Assembly: GCA_049999805.1 (NCBI GenBank)
Contig: JBNGIO010004087.1
Location: forward strand, 1 to 51,648
Source of the DNA: Folioceros fuciformis
Taxonomy: Eukaryota; Anthocerotophyta; Anthocerotopsida; Anthocerotales
Length of the DNA: 51,648 nucleotides
Reading direction: 5' to 3'
Part shown: positions 10,771 to 21,535 of the stretch, in pieces
Position numbering within the stretch: position 1 is the stretch's first letter
How the letters are laid out: each line of letters starts with the position of its first letter
The notes under the pieces: model-generated
What the model was told of the DNA's origin: nothing
Database searches by the model: none
What the model saw: the letters and a program-made list of their open reading frames with translations, nothing else
Program-made: the position numbers and the translations under genes

Positions 10771-11940
10771 CAATCTTACAGGTACCTTCTGCGGAGCAAT
10801 AACTAGTCTGGTCCGGCAGGATGCTATGGGCTGAAGACAAAACCCGACAAGTGTTTTTAGTTAAGTTGAATAAACAATTACCTAGTCTAATAGCTCCTAG
10901 TAGCACATTTGCAATGGATGCCACTTTGCAAACAAAGTGGAATCTTGGTTTCACTGTGCTTTATGTTGTGCTCACTCTTTCCTACACTCATTCGGTCTCG
11001 GGCGCCACAGTATCCCGCCGGACCTAGGGAGTCAGGAAAACGGAGCCGCTGCAGTACGGCGCCTGATCTGCGAGGCCTTTTGGCGTCAATGGGCTCGTGG
11101 CCGATCGTCACTGGCCAAGCCTGTGTGGGTCTTGCACTCTGTTCCACCAAGCGCATAGATATTTCTGAAATCTGATTTTTCATCCTTGAGTCACATCGCA
11201 CTCGAATAGCAGCCGTTTGAATAAAAATTGGAGGAATTATTTATAGCAGGCAATTAGGTTTGGTGATAAAAAGATGCGGTAGGCTAAGTAGCATGTAGGA
11301 CGGTATGGAGTGCCAAGAGTTTCAAGACTCCCATGATGCTATGGCTACCTACTCTATACATAGGATTGAAATTATGAATTGGCCTTGTCTCCTTTGCCAT
11401 GAAAGGAGCTTTTAGCTCCCTATGCTTCCTCTTCCATAGTCTCATCTTCTTAGGTAGCCATGATCGGTCTACTATGCTATGCTTAGGGCATCCAACTAGA
11501 TGCGTGCCTTATCATATCAAGGGTTGCCCCCAATTATCTCTTGATAAAGAGTAAGCTTCAAGTGGGTGGAGTCGAGGCAAAAACTTACTGTAGTGGGAAG
11601 AGTTGTTGTGGTGCTACAATTTGGAATGCTTGGATGTATGGTCATATCCAAAATGCTAGGATCTTGTGCTCTTTCTTAAGCATTAGCGCAAGCAACCTTG
11701 AAGGAATAGGCTACGAGAGTCTTTGAGAAGAGTCAGCTGCACTTGCTTCCATTGTTTTTGAAGGAGGGAATTTTAAAGCCCTTGGATCCCCCAAAAAGAA
11801 GTATGATGGAGAAAGAGACAAAACAACCCTTGCTCCTAGATGAAAAAAGAGTTCCTCATAGCCTATTGGACATATAAGGTGTGGATAGAAACCAAGTGAT
11901 TTTAGGTTTTGACTTTCGGATGCTCAAGGCAGGTGGCATT
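10771..11940. other. Gene-free region upstream of the PPR gene
   Basis: AT-rich to mixed sequence without a conserved open frame. The left part should contain the PPR promoter. Nothing else is recognised. Confidence 0.4.
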
Positions 11941-12120
11941 TCTCTTCAAGCTTATGGGACTTTACCCAAGAGCTACTTGAAGGTCATTTTCACTAGCTTT
12001 TCTCTTAACGCTTATGGACTCTGCCAAAGAGCTACCTGAAAGGTCATCTTCACTAGCCTTTCTCTTCATGCTTATAGGACTTTGCCAAAGAGCTACTTGA
12101 AGGTCATCTTCACTAGCCTA
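11941..12120. repeat. Three tandem copies of a 60-bp unit
   Basis: Units begin at 11941, 12001 and 12061 with a spacing of exactly 60 bp. Each has TCTCTT at the start, an AGAGCTAC core and CACTAGC near the end, with scattered substitutions and one compensating indel pair. A smaller direct repeat (TGATGTTGTCCAATATAG, twice) follows at about 12124-12162. Confidence 0.95.
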
Positions 12121-12325
12121 TAAGTGATGTTGTCCAATATAGTGATGTTGTCCAATATAGAGTATTGGGGAGTGTTCTTGGCCATCCTTGGCATATCATT
12201 GGGCCCTTCTTCCTTCTCTGCATGGGATTGGTAGTAGTAGGTGGATCTTCAGCTTCAGCATTATAAGTATTTAATAATAGTAACAGTAATAATAAAAATA
12301 ATGATAATATTATAGATATTGGACG

Positions 12326-12370
12326 AAAATCATGACTTTTTGAATAGATTATTCAAAAAGTCATGATTTT
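12326..12370. repeat. Perfect inverted repeat, 21-nt arms and 3-nt loop
   Basis: Left arm 12326-12346, loop GAT 12347-12349, right arm 12350-12370. All 21 positions pair. It lies in AT-rich DNA with no gene nearby on either side. It could be the remnant of a miniature transposon, a hairpin RNA, or a cruciform-forming site. The loop is too small for an ordinary plant microRNA precursor. Confidence 0.9.
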
Positions 12371-13822
12371 AGTGCCTTAGCACCAAGAAGTTTTGTGGAC
12401 CAATCAATGTTCATGACATTAAATGCTTTGTTGGCAGTGGACAAAATATTCTTTATTTTCTTCCCTTGGACTCTACAAATATGCTGCAAACGGAATAATA
12501 TTTAATCGGGAGGTCACAACCGTAGCAGGCTCTCGAGAGCGTTTGGAGCAATTTAAGTAAAGTTTGACAGAAACTAGAGACTTTTTAAATTGTGGATCTC
12601 GTAGTAGGAAGCACGCGATCTCGTGTACAGCATGCGGAGGACCTGTATAGAAAAGAGATAGTGCTGAGTTCTTTTTCCTTGTTTGTTGTAGGAAGAAAGT
12701 GAGAAAAGTGAACTGCGACGGAGCGAAAGAAACGGTGTTGTGGATAGGCAGCGGGATAAGTGTTGAGGGAAGTGCTGCACATGTAGAAGTCACAATCTGT
12801 GAAGTCCGGAGCGAGGGGGAGTTCACGTGAGCCAGCAAGTGTCTGGCAAGTGGCAGGAGCGTAACATCGGCTGAATTGGCTAAGAAAAGAGGGTGTCGAA
12901 AGTGGCCCGAATGAGGGGCACGTCAGGGAACCAGGACATGCACCGGGGCCCTTCCGTCGGGTGCCATTTTAAGCGGATGACGCTGGGTGAGTATGCCAGT
13001 GGGTTTCCCTTGAAACGGACCCCCAGGTAATCTAGCGACAAGTCGGGAGCTGGTTGGCGCTCGGAGCGAAATCCCAGAGTAATCCAAAATCGAGCTTCGT
13101 GGATGCGCAACGAGCGGCACGACTGTGGGGCCACATGTGCAACCGGTCCGGAGGATGGTGAAAGGGATGAGAGACGGGGGCAACACAAAAAGACCCGGAC
13201 TCCTCACTCTTTTCATCTCTTTGCCACTCGCACACCCGGCCCCCGGGCATCCTCCTCTCGTCGCTCGCTGTGCACTGCTGAGCTGAGCAGAGCTTGGTCG
13301 CGCTACTTTGCCCCAGCCTCGCCAGGTGATTCGTCTGCACCAGAGTTCAGGCTGCACCACTAGCTGCGTGTTCGAATCTAGCCTCCGAGCTGCCGCGTTT
13401 CCGCTTCGCTCCTGTGCAGCCAGCCATTGCCGTTGCCCACGCTTTTGCTGACTGCGTGCCTGTCGAACTTTATTGCATAGCTGGCTGACTGCAATGAATG
13501 AGTGAGTGAGCGAGTGAGTGACTACAATGAGTGAGTGAGTGGGTTGGTGACTTACTCTGACAATCTTGCCGGACGGAAGCGTAAGGCTGACCCAGTCCAT
13601 AGGTGGTTCCTTGGGCTATGATGAATTCAGTACCGCCTCAGGTTCCGCTTGTGTTGCTGACGGCGGTGTCTCCGCTCTGCCCGAGGAGCCCGCTTGTTCG
13701 CGTCCCGGAATGTTCCCACCTAGAGGGATCTGTGGAGCGGGAGCAGCAGCTGCCGATGGTGCCTTCTGATCTGGGTTTGGCTCTCGCAGTCGTCTCGGCC
13801 CCGGCGCACCGCTTCCACGGCA
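12371..13822. other. Gene-free stretch and upstream region of the carbonic anhydrase gene
   Basis: A 225-codon minus-strand frame at 12923-13600 has no recognisable domain and crosses (GAGT)n simple sequence at about 13498-13552. It is probably chance. The right part should carry the promoter and 5' leader of the carbonic anhydrase gene. Confidence 0.45.
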
Positions 13823-15386
13823 ATGGCGGACTCCGACTCCTTCTTCGACGCTCAGGCCCGCATCTTCTCCCGCATCAAGTGAGTGCTGCGGAGTGACACC
13901 GTCGCTGAATTTGTGGCTCGCTTGGCGATGCCTCGCATCGGGTGCTTGTGGCTGATGCGCGTGGGTGTGGAATGTGGGAGCTGAGCGATTTTGTTGTGGT
14001 GGAACGCAGGGCGGCCCCCCATCTGCAGGAGGTGGCAGCGAAGAAGCTTCTGGCAGTCGCAGAGAGCCTTGAGGCGGAGACTGCCTCGGCCCCCGCGGAA
14101 ACCGAATCCGTCGGCAAGCACCCGATCGGGGACCTGGCGGAGGCCTTCAACAAGTTCAAGATCGACAAGTTTTCGTAAGTCGTATTGTCCTGCAAGTTCC
14201 AGTACTTGGATTTGATGTGGGGTGGCGTTGCCAGCACAGCTGGTGGATCGTCAGCTGGTGACTCATCAGCTAGCTGCCCTTGGACTTGCCGGTGTTGCTG
14301 TGTCCTTTCAGGAAGGAGGAAAGGTACCAGACATTGAAGAGGGGGCAGTGGCCCAAGGTAAGAAGCTGCATCTAAGTACACCTCGATACCATACGGGAGG
14401 GGAGTGTCCTAAACACTCGGTTCGGTTGTACTTGTCTATCTGCCTGCAGTTCATGATCATCACGTGCGCAGACTCCCGAGTGGCCCCTGCCACCGTCCTG
14501 GGGCTGGAGCCTGGAGAAGCTTTCGTCATCCGCAACGTCGCGAACTTGGTTCCCGCTTACGAGAAGGTGTGTGTGACAGGCCTCCCACGCTGCCGCAATT
14601 TAGCGAAGGCTAGCCCTCTGCTTCCTTTCCTTGTCTCACACGAACGAGCTTTGATGGATGGCTGGCTTTTGCAGGGCGGGTACCCCAGCGTCGGGTCTGC
14701 TCTCGAGTATGCTGTCAAGCACCTCAAGGTAAGAACAGTCCACGAATGCCATCGGCCTCGTCTCTATGCGCTTGCTGCTGATCCTTCTCCCCCTCCCCCT
14801 CCTCCTGTTATTCCTGCTATCAATCTGCAGGTGAAGAACATCATAGTGAACGGACATCACAGCTGTGGAGGCATTGCCAATCTTTTGCACACGCAGGGAG
14901 GCAAGGCCAACTGCAAGTAAGTGTTGTTGCTTTCAGCCCAGTCGACTGACGATGCTTCCAACGCCAGAGTATTTGCTCTCGCTGACATATGGCCTGCTGG
15001 TGCACCAGTCACGAATTCGTTGAGGATTGGACCAACATTGCCGCCGACGTCTACACCAAGACGGAGGCGGAGCTCAAGGATGCTCCCGCGGATGAGAAGC
15101 TGCGCTTCGCCGAACGGGTGGGTATCAGTACCAGAAGCAGTACGATTAGATATCATAAGGTCGCGGCTGCCTTCTCATCTCAAGATCCTATCGCATGGCC
15201 TTGTCTTGTGTTTGGCAGGAAGCGGTCAATCTGTCACTCGCCAACGTGCTCACTTACCCATTTGCTGCCAAGGCTGTCGAAGACGGCAGTGTAACGCTTC
15301 ACGGTGCTTACTACGACTTCGTGAACGGAGTTTACGAGCACTGGGACTTCGTGAATGGCAAGCCTGGACCCAAGCAAATTCTATAG
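13823..15386 (+). CDS. Beta-carbonic anhydrase
   Basis: Interconverts CO2 and bicarbonate. Eight exons join in frame: 13823-13878, 14010-14174, 14312-14357, 14450-14566, 14675-14728, 14831-14916, 15009-15117, 15219-15386, giving 266 aa. Zinc and catalytic residues are all present: Cys95, Asp97 and Arg99 in TCADSRVAP, and His155 and Cys158 in GHHSCGG. PGEAFVIRNVANLVP and SALEYAVKHLKV are typical. The N-terminus is short, acidic and starts MADSDSFF, so no transit peptide is visible and a cytosolic location is inferred. The substrate-site loop reads HHSC where land-plant enzymes usually have HS[ACR]C, but the HxxC spacing is kept. The start of exon 7 is the least certain border. Confidence 0.93.
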
Positions 15387-15812
15387 GCTGGGAGGGAGAA
15401 GGCCAGAAGGTAGCGTGACATCTGCAGCAGCTTGCTTGCAAGATAGCTGCTGGCACTGTATAAAAGAGTGACCAGCACACAAAGTCCAGTTTCGACTGCC
15501 ACATGGGAAAGTGTCAGGCTGCAATCTCCGTGATTTCAGCGTACTGTACTTGCACAGTTTTGTGGACCCGTTTGTTAGCTATGTCCAAATAGGCTGACAG
15601 AAAATGAAATGGCGGGTCACGTTTATAGTGCAATACAATATCTTATATTTGTCTTTATCTCAGAAGTATCACGCAACCGGCTTGTGTCAGTCAAAAACTT
15701 CCACCAAACATTCGACTGTCTAGCATGGCATGAATTCGGCTGCCGCAGTCGTACCGAATTAATTGCCATCAGCCTTTCTGTTCCCAGGAAATATATTTTC
15801 CACCATGTTCAT
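15387..15812. other. Convergent 3' region
   Basis: Lies between the stop codons of the carbonic anhydrase gene (+) and the coiled-coil gene (-), so it should hold both 3' untranslated regions. No other feature is seen. Confidence 0.5.
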
Positions 15813-17219
15813 TTACACATCTGGTAGGTCACCAGGTGGCAGGCCAAGAGCCTCCACCCCTAGTAACCCTCCTTCTTGCATTTCCGAGTGCCTCTTCTCA
15901 ACCAGGTTGAGCCAACTGTGCACTTCAGCCTCGATTTCTGCGCGATGAGGGTCGAACTCCCGCGGCTGCTTGTACCGTTCCTCGCGCTCCTTCTCCACTA
16001 TCTCTCTCTTGTCCTTCTCCGCCTTGGCCACCTTCACCTTGTTGTACACCTCCTTCAGCAGGGTCACAAGCGCCTTCTTGCACCGCAGCAACACTCTCTC
16101 GGGGGAATTCTCGTCCACGCTTGTGAATTCCCCGAGCAGGATTTTGTCCACCAGGCGCTTGGTGCCGGTGAGCATGGAGATAAGGTTCCCAGAGTGCCTG
16201 GCTCTCTTTAACGCCACGTCCCGTTCTATCCTGTGGATAGTCTCCTCAGTGTGCGACACCGTGGAGGCCAATGTGGCGGCATAGAAGGGTCCCTTGCTGC
16301 CGGACTCGATGCCCATCACATCATCCATGACCTGGAAGCCTGCGATGTTCCTCCTCATCAACCGTCTCTGCTCCGCCGTGAGATTCGGGTTCATTTGCAG
16401 CTCCATCAGCTCCTTGTACATCTTGGCGTAGTACTGCGACCGTTTCTCTTGCTCCAGGAGGTGCAAAAACACCTCCCTCATGTTTGGTTCCTTGAACTCC
16501 TTGATGATCTTGGCGATCTCCACATCCATCTCCTTCTGCTCCGCCCGAGTATCGGGTACCCGCTTCTCTGAGAAGCAGTAGCCTAGCAGCAGCTCATCAA
16601 GCTCGATCTTGGATGCATTGCGCGCCCTTTCCGAGTCGTAGTACATGAGAATGATCTGTGTCAGCTGGTACTCTTTTCTCTTCAAAGTCGCCTCCAGAGC
16701 TGCCATTTGCAGCTCAAATGCAGCGCGGTCTTGTCGCATGGGAGTCACCGTGCCCGTGTAGCTCTTGCGCAAATCCTGAGATGCCTTGATCTTGTTGTGA
16801 ATGAAAGTGAAGAGCGCCTCAAACCTACTGATTGGGCCCCTGTCCTGTTCGATTCCCTTCAAATCGAGGGCCGCGCAGTTCGCCTCTGTGATCTGGCTCT
16901 CCAGTTGCCTCTGTTTGTTTATTACTAGGTCCTTCTGCTCGTCGTACACTCTGCGCAGTAGCTTCACTCGTTCAATCATCCTGTTCATGTCGCTAACCCC
17001 GAAGCTGCATCGCTCAGCTGCCAACAGGGCATTCAATGCGGCTCGTAGCTGCCGATTCTCGATCTTGGCTGCTCTGATGGCCGTCCTGTTTCTCTGGATC
17101 TTGATCTCTGCGGCTGTGTGGTATGCTTTTGAGCATAATTGGAGATGTGTGAATTTGTACTCAAGCTCAACCATTCTCTCCTTGGCTATGTTAGCGGCTC
17201 TCTTTGCTGCCCCCGCCAT
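15813..17219 (-). CDS. Coiled-coil protein like outer dynein arm docking protein CCDC151/ODAD3
   Basis: Intronless, 468 aa, almost entirely helical coiled coil. The order of blocks resembles CCDC151/ODAD3. An N-terminal segment has LQLCSKAYHTAAEIKIQRNR and IRAAKIENRQLRAALNAL (in the family a similar DRKAYYE-type segment followed by a KENK/REEN block). A central segment has DLRKSYTGTVTPMRQDRAAF, LQMAALEATLKRKEYQL and a run of Ala/Arg/Asp residues (DSERARNASKIELDE). The protein ends with a short Gly/Pro/Leu tail. In animals and algae these proteins help to anchor dynein to flagellar doublets. In a plant, expression would be expected in flagellate sperm. The family assignment rests on remembered similarity; another axonemal coiled-coil family (CCDC63/114) is the alternative. 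Confidence 0.65.
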   Translation of the reverse strand: MAGAAKRAANIAKERMVELEYKFTHLQLCSKAYHTAAEIKIQRNRTAIRAAKIENRQLRAALNALLAAERCSFGVSDMNRMIERVKLLRRVYDEQKDLVINKQRQLESQITEANCAALDLKGIEQDRGPISRFEALFTFIHNKIKASQDLRKSYTGTVTPMRQDRAAFELQMAALEATLKRKEYQLTQIILMYYDSERARNASKIELDELLLGYCFSEKRVPDTRAEQKEMDVEIAKIIKEFKEPNMREVFLHLLEQEKRSQYYAKMYKELMELQMNPNLTAEQRRLMRRNIAGFQVMDDVMGIESGSKGPFYAATLASTVSHTEETIHRIERDVALKRARHSGNLISMLTGTKRLVDKILLGEFTSVDENSPERVLLRCKKALVTLLKEVYNKVKVAKAEKDKREIVEKEREERYKQPREFDPHRAEIEAEVHSWLNLVEKRHSEMQEGGLLGVEALGLPPGDLPDV

Positions 17220-19282
17220 GTTTGCCTGCTAATTACAATATGCACCTGATGATTCGACGTATGATTTGTCAGTGGCGTGAGGCCTTCAAAGCCCTCTCTG
17301 AAGCATCAAACCGTGGCCTTCAAACAACATCGAGTCGAACCTAGCCTGGTTCGGTAGTTTGCAATGTAAGCACGCCTCTCCAGCCCCCCTGCTTTCATGT
17401 CAAACCAATTCCACGAATAATTAATTTACGGTTGCACATTTCATCTGCGCTCCGCTTTGGTGCAGTAAGCGCTAAGATGCACGGACCACCAGGTGCTGCA
17501 ACCTCGAGCATCCAGCATTGGCCACTAGTGGCATGTTGTGTAAGCCATCAAAAAGGGATGATGCAGCCGAGCTCAGCCATCCTTCCTGCAAATTCATGAT
17601 GAAGGACACTGATTCGACCCTTCAATGTCCACGTCGCTGCGTTTTAGTTTCAGCAGTGCACATTTGATGGATGGCGTTGAGCACTTGTATTGCTTCCCAC
17701 AATTGATCAGCAGCGCTGTTGACGAGAAGTCTCGCCCTGGTTGCATACAAGGAATGCAGACTGAACAGTGCGAGTTTGCACCAGCTTCCCAAACCTGGAC
17801 AATGTCGGCACTGCAGGGAATCGGGACCCATGAGAAGCAATCGTTCCCAGATGCTTTCAACACCGCCACAGCTCTGTAGTAATGTCCTTTGGTGACTAAG
17901 TTCACGTGAAATGGGTAGTTATTCAGCTCCAACTAGAAGTCTGGTGGCGAGGGACAAATATTAGGGCTGTGCTTCAAAAGATAACTGTGCGCAGCAACAA
18001 GAATCTAGGTGAAGACCTAACCTCCGCCTTCTGTCTCCCATTGAAAGAGTCTTCAGGTCACACATCAATGCGAGCTTTGTTCATAGGCACACTACCCAAT
18101 TCCAGCTTTGAAGTTTGTACGCGATCCAGTTTGGAGCATGCCTGCGCTTGGCTGACAAGAAGAAGGGAATGGGTGCAGGCTGATCGCGTACTGCTGACCC
18201 TGCAAATGCCATCCCCTGAGACGACGCTCTGGATTGCTCATTCTCGAAACTCTCCTTCAACTGCCTGCCTGTGGGCTTCCTACTTCTTCTGACGGATCAC
18301 GCTTCTCTGTGGAGGGTGCCTGACTCCATCTTCAAGTTCTCTTTTCTACTGGAAACGAGTGTCGTCTCCATAGTAAGTAGTACTCTATCGATCAAATAGA
18401 GGTGCAATCTGGGAATCTGGTCATGAGCACACTGGTCACCGGATTTTCCTGCCGAATCAGCTCGCGATTGGAGGAAATTTCGCAGGAGTGGTGGTCGTAG
18501 GCTGATCCGAGGTGCACTTGGTTCACATTTCTGAACTGCTAGTGGCCTGCGGACCACAGTCCCCTTTATAGATTGCGGCACAGGGAAGACGAGAAGACTG
18601 GTAGCCCTGTCGGTCAACGGGGACCCTCTCATCTTCACGCAGCATGGCCTGATACTTCTTCTTGACAGTTGCAAGGACGAGGGGGAGTTTTCCGAGGCTC
18701 CAGTTCCAAGTGGAACAGCAACAGGTTTCGACACACATGTACATATATGCACATTGTACCCCAACAGTTGTCCTTTCATGCGCTTCCAAAGGCCGTTCCT
18801 ATCCTGTTGGATGGAGGAGAAGAGAGTCTATATTAGGACGCTTCCCTTGATGTAGATTCCCTGGAGCGGAAGTCACATTACTTTTGTCAGCCATGCAGTC
18901 TGCATGGGATGAAGCTCGTTTCTCGGCTGGGCAACATCACGCCAGCGTCTGACCAATTTTAACCTAAAACAGTTAGGCTGAAGAAAGAAAGTCTCTTCGT
19001 ATCTTTCTTCTGGGGAAGAGACCGCCGACATATCTCTGTAGCTACACACAATTCCGTTCGCACGGCAAGAGCCCGTCAAGTACTGTAACAGAACACGGAG
19101 TTGTGGAAAACTCTTTGTGATGGCAAGGTGCCTGATATCTACATATCTTACAGGGAGTGCGGTGAGCATTTGTCAGCACAAAACCTATGACGTACGGTTC
19201 AGAAGCATGTTGATCCTATCCTCAGCTCAAATGTATGTACATATCCGCAGCTAAATCTGTGCTTCCCAGACTCTGGACAAAT
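17220..19282. other. Intergenic stretch without recognised gene
   Basis: Frames of up to 160 codons on both strands show no conserved block and overlap one another. The left end should hold the promoter of the coiled-coil gene; the right end is the NPH3-gene 3' region. Confidence 0.45.
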
Positions 19283-21413
19283 TCAGCAGATAAGTCGCCT
19301 CCTGGCCTTCGTGTGTTTGGCCATCTCCAGACGCATTCTCTTGCACAGCTTCTCCAGCTCATCAACCCTGGATTGAACTTGCCTCAAATTGAGCCTCAAG
19401 TCGTCATTTTGCTGACATACGTCCCTCATGTTTGTGGACTCTGCACCTCCGTCTGCGAGAAAGTTACCAGAATCGAAAATCTTGCCCACCAATCCGCCGC
19501 TGTTGCTCCGAGCCGCCTTTTTCTTCTTCCTCGTGTAAACAGCTGCAACTGCTGACCTCAGCTGAATCTGTTGTGCCAGTAATACTTGCAAACTCACACA
19601 AGGCGGAAATGTTTTGTTCTTGGTAAGGTGCTTGCAAGTATCCATGGACAGCTTCTGATAGTTGAGGACCCCGCACAGGCTCACTGCTTCGGACTCATCA
19701 ACGTTAGGATGGGCCTGCAAAAAAATATAGGAAGACTAGCCGTCAGCAGAGAACTTCAACAAGATGCTGTACACGAAGTTTTGAAAAGAACTTTCCGACC
19801 AGAATTTTCTGAACTGGTCGGCAGAATTGACAGGATGGTGGTAAGAAGAAACATCACCTCGAGATAGATATCGATAGCTCTGTACAGTCCATCATGACTA
19901 CACCTGGCAAAGTCTGGAAGCGCTCCAGCAAGTGCTTCAAACTTGGCGGCTTTCAGGTGCACGTCCGCAGCGATTTCACTCAAGTATTTGTCCAGAAGAT
20001 CCCCCACCGCGTACAAGGCCTTCTGCACTCCGAAGGGACCAATATTTTCATCCAACATCCTGGAACCGTCCTTGTGGGTGTCGAACAACCAAGCAAGGAA
20101 GCCATGTTCCTGCTTCTTCTCAGCAGCCAGCATGGAGGCTTCCAGGAGAGCCTCCCGATCCTTGAGGAAACAATCCACCAATCGCAAGACCAGGTCCACG
20201 TCATACAGGGGCGCACAATTGCGCGGGGGGAGCGTAGGGACCAGAATGTTGTCGAGGGTGGCCGCATCCAACTGAGACCCAATCTTGAGCTCGAGCTGCT
20301 TTCTGCAAGCGTCGTTGGCATCCAGCACAAAAGCCACCCTGAGTAGCCCAAAGAGAGTCTTACAGGAGGTAGATCCCTCCTCCAGAGACGAGAGCAAGCT
20401 GACCACAATTTCCAAAATGTCGCACTGTACTCCCTGGGAGTAGCTAGGCATCATAGGTAGCTCTTCCGTGGGGGTCTTCTTCTTGGGAGATGGGCAGAGG
20501 GATCCGCTGAAGGCAACGAGCGGAGAAACCGAGTTGCATCCGAGCACAGGCAAAGACTTGCGAATGTAGTGGAGGAGAAATCTGGAGAGCAGCTTGTGAT
20601 CCACCCGGTAGGCAGCGAGCACTTTCACCACTTTCTCCACCACATAAACTGGCAAGGAGCACAAATCCTGAAACCACCAGTACTTCTTGGGAGCGAGGGA
20701 ACCGAAGCTGCTATCGCTTGCGGTTGACATGCGGTGAGAGTCGAACGACTTGTGAGAAGCCGTGGGGCTGGTGTTCCCAGGACCTCCGGAACCAGCTCCG
20801 AAGGCAGCGGAAGCCTCCACAATCTTTGTGGCCAAGGACTCCACGCATCTTTGCACCAGCGGCGCGCTCTCGGGAAAGGAGAGGAGAGATTCGCAGCTCC
20901 TGAGCACCGTGACGCTCTCGTGCCAGCTCATCACCACGACGTTCTTGAGAAAAGATTCCGTCCTCCTGAGCAGATTGGCCTTCCCCTGTTCCTCCGTCAT
21001 ATCCAGCACCTCAGCGATGCAGCGCAGGCGCGCCACATTCGCGGAGGTGATGACAATGTCCCCGTTGCTGTAACAAAACCTAGTGGCGAGCTCAAACGCC
21101 TCCGGTCCTCCGGGGACATTGTCCAGGGCAATGAGGACAGGATCCGGCAATCCCGCGACGGAGCTGGTTCTGTCCGCCTTGCACGAGGTCCTGACGAGCC
21201 TGAGGAGCAGCGCACTGCGGTGAAGAAGATCCTGCAACGACAGAGCAAGGCCGTGAGCCAAACAACCCCACTGACAGGGCCCGACCTCAGGATCCCGGGC
21301 GCGCGCAAGCACGCCCGGCACACAGCACCAAGTGTCATCCATAATGTTACCGAGTTGAGAAAGAATGTCTCCTCCCCGTTGATCTGAATCTGAAGGTCGC
21401 AAACATAGGCCAT
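19283..21413 (-). CDS. NPH3/RPT2-like BTB protein
   Basis: Plant-specific adaptor of CUL3 ubiquitin ligases, best known in phototropism and auxin transport. Three exons: 21413-21351, 21231-19858, 19714-19283, in frame, 622 aa (family usually 570-750). The start MAYVCDLQ with NGEETFFLNS and the next exon make a BTB fold (LATRFCYSNGDIVIT). The NPH3 domain follows: WWFQDLCSLPVYVVEKVV, then YRVDHKLLSRFLLHYIRK, ILVPTLPP and HDGLYRAIDIYLE, then LNYQKLSMDTCKHL across the last junction. A C-terminal coiled coil (QNDDLRLNLRQVQSRVDELE) precedes an Arg-rich end. The start codon lies only 23 bp from the assembly gap, so an upstream exon cannot be excluded. The subfamily is not determined. Confidence 0.92.
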
Positions 21414-21435
21414 GGCCAGGCCGGCAGTCCTAGGC

Positions 21436-21535
21436 NNNNNNNNNNNNNNNNNNNNNNNNNNNNNNNNNNNNNNNNNNNNNNNNNNNNNNNNNNNNNNNNN
21501 NNNNNNNNNNNNNNNNNNNNNNNNNNNNNNNNNNN
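21436..21535. other. Assembly gap (100 N)
   Basis: Exactly 100 N, the usual placeholder for a gap of unknown size. It lies in the upstream region of the NPH3 gene, so promoter or 5' leader sequence is missing. Confidence 1.

Noticed and set aside
12923-13600. 225-codon minus-strand frame
   Set aside because: No recognised domain, repeated His-Ser segments come from (GAGT)n, and it lies in the promoter side of the carbonic anhydrase gene.
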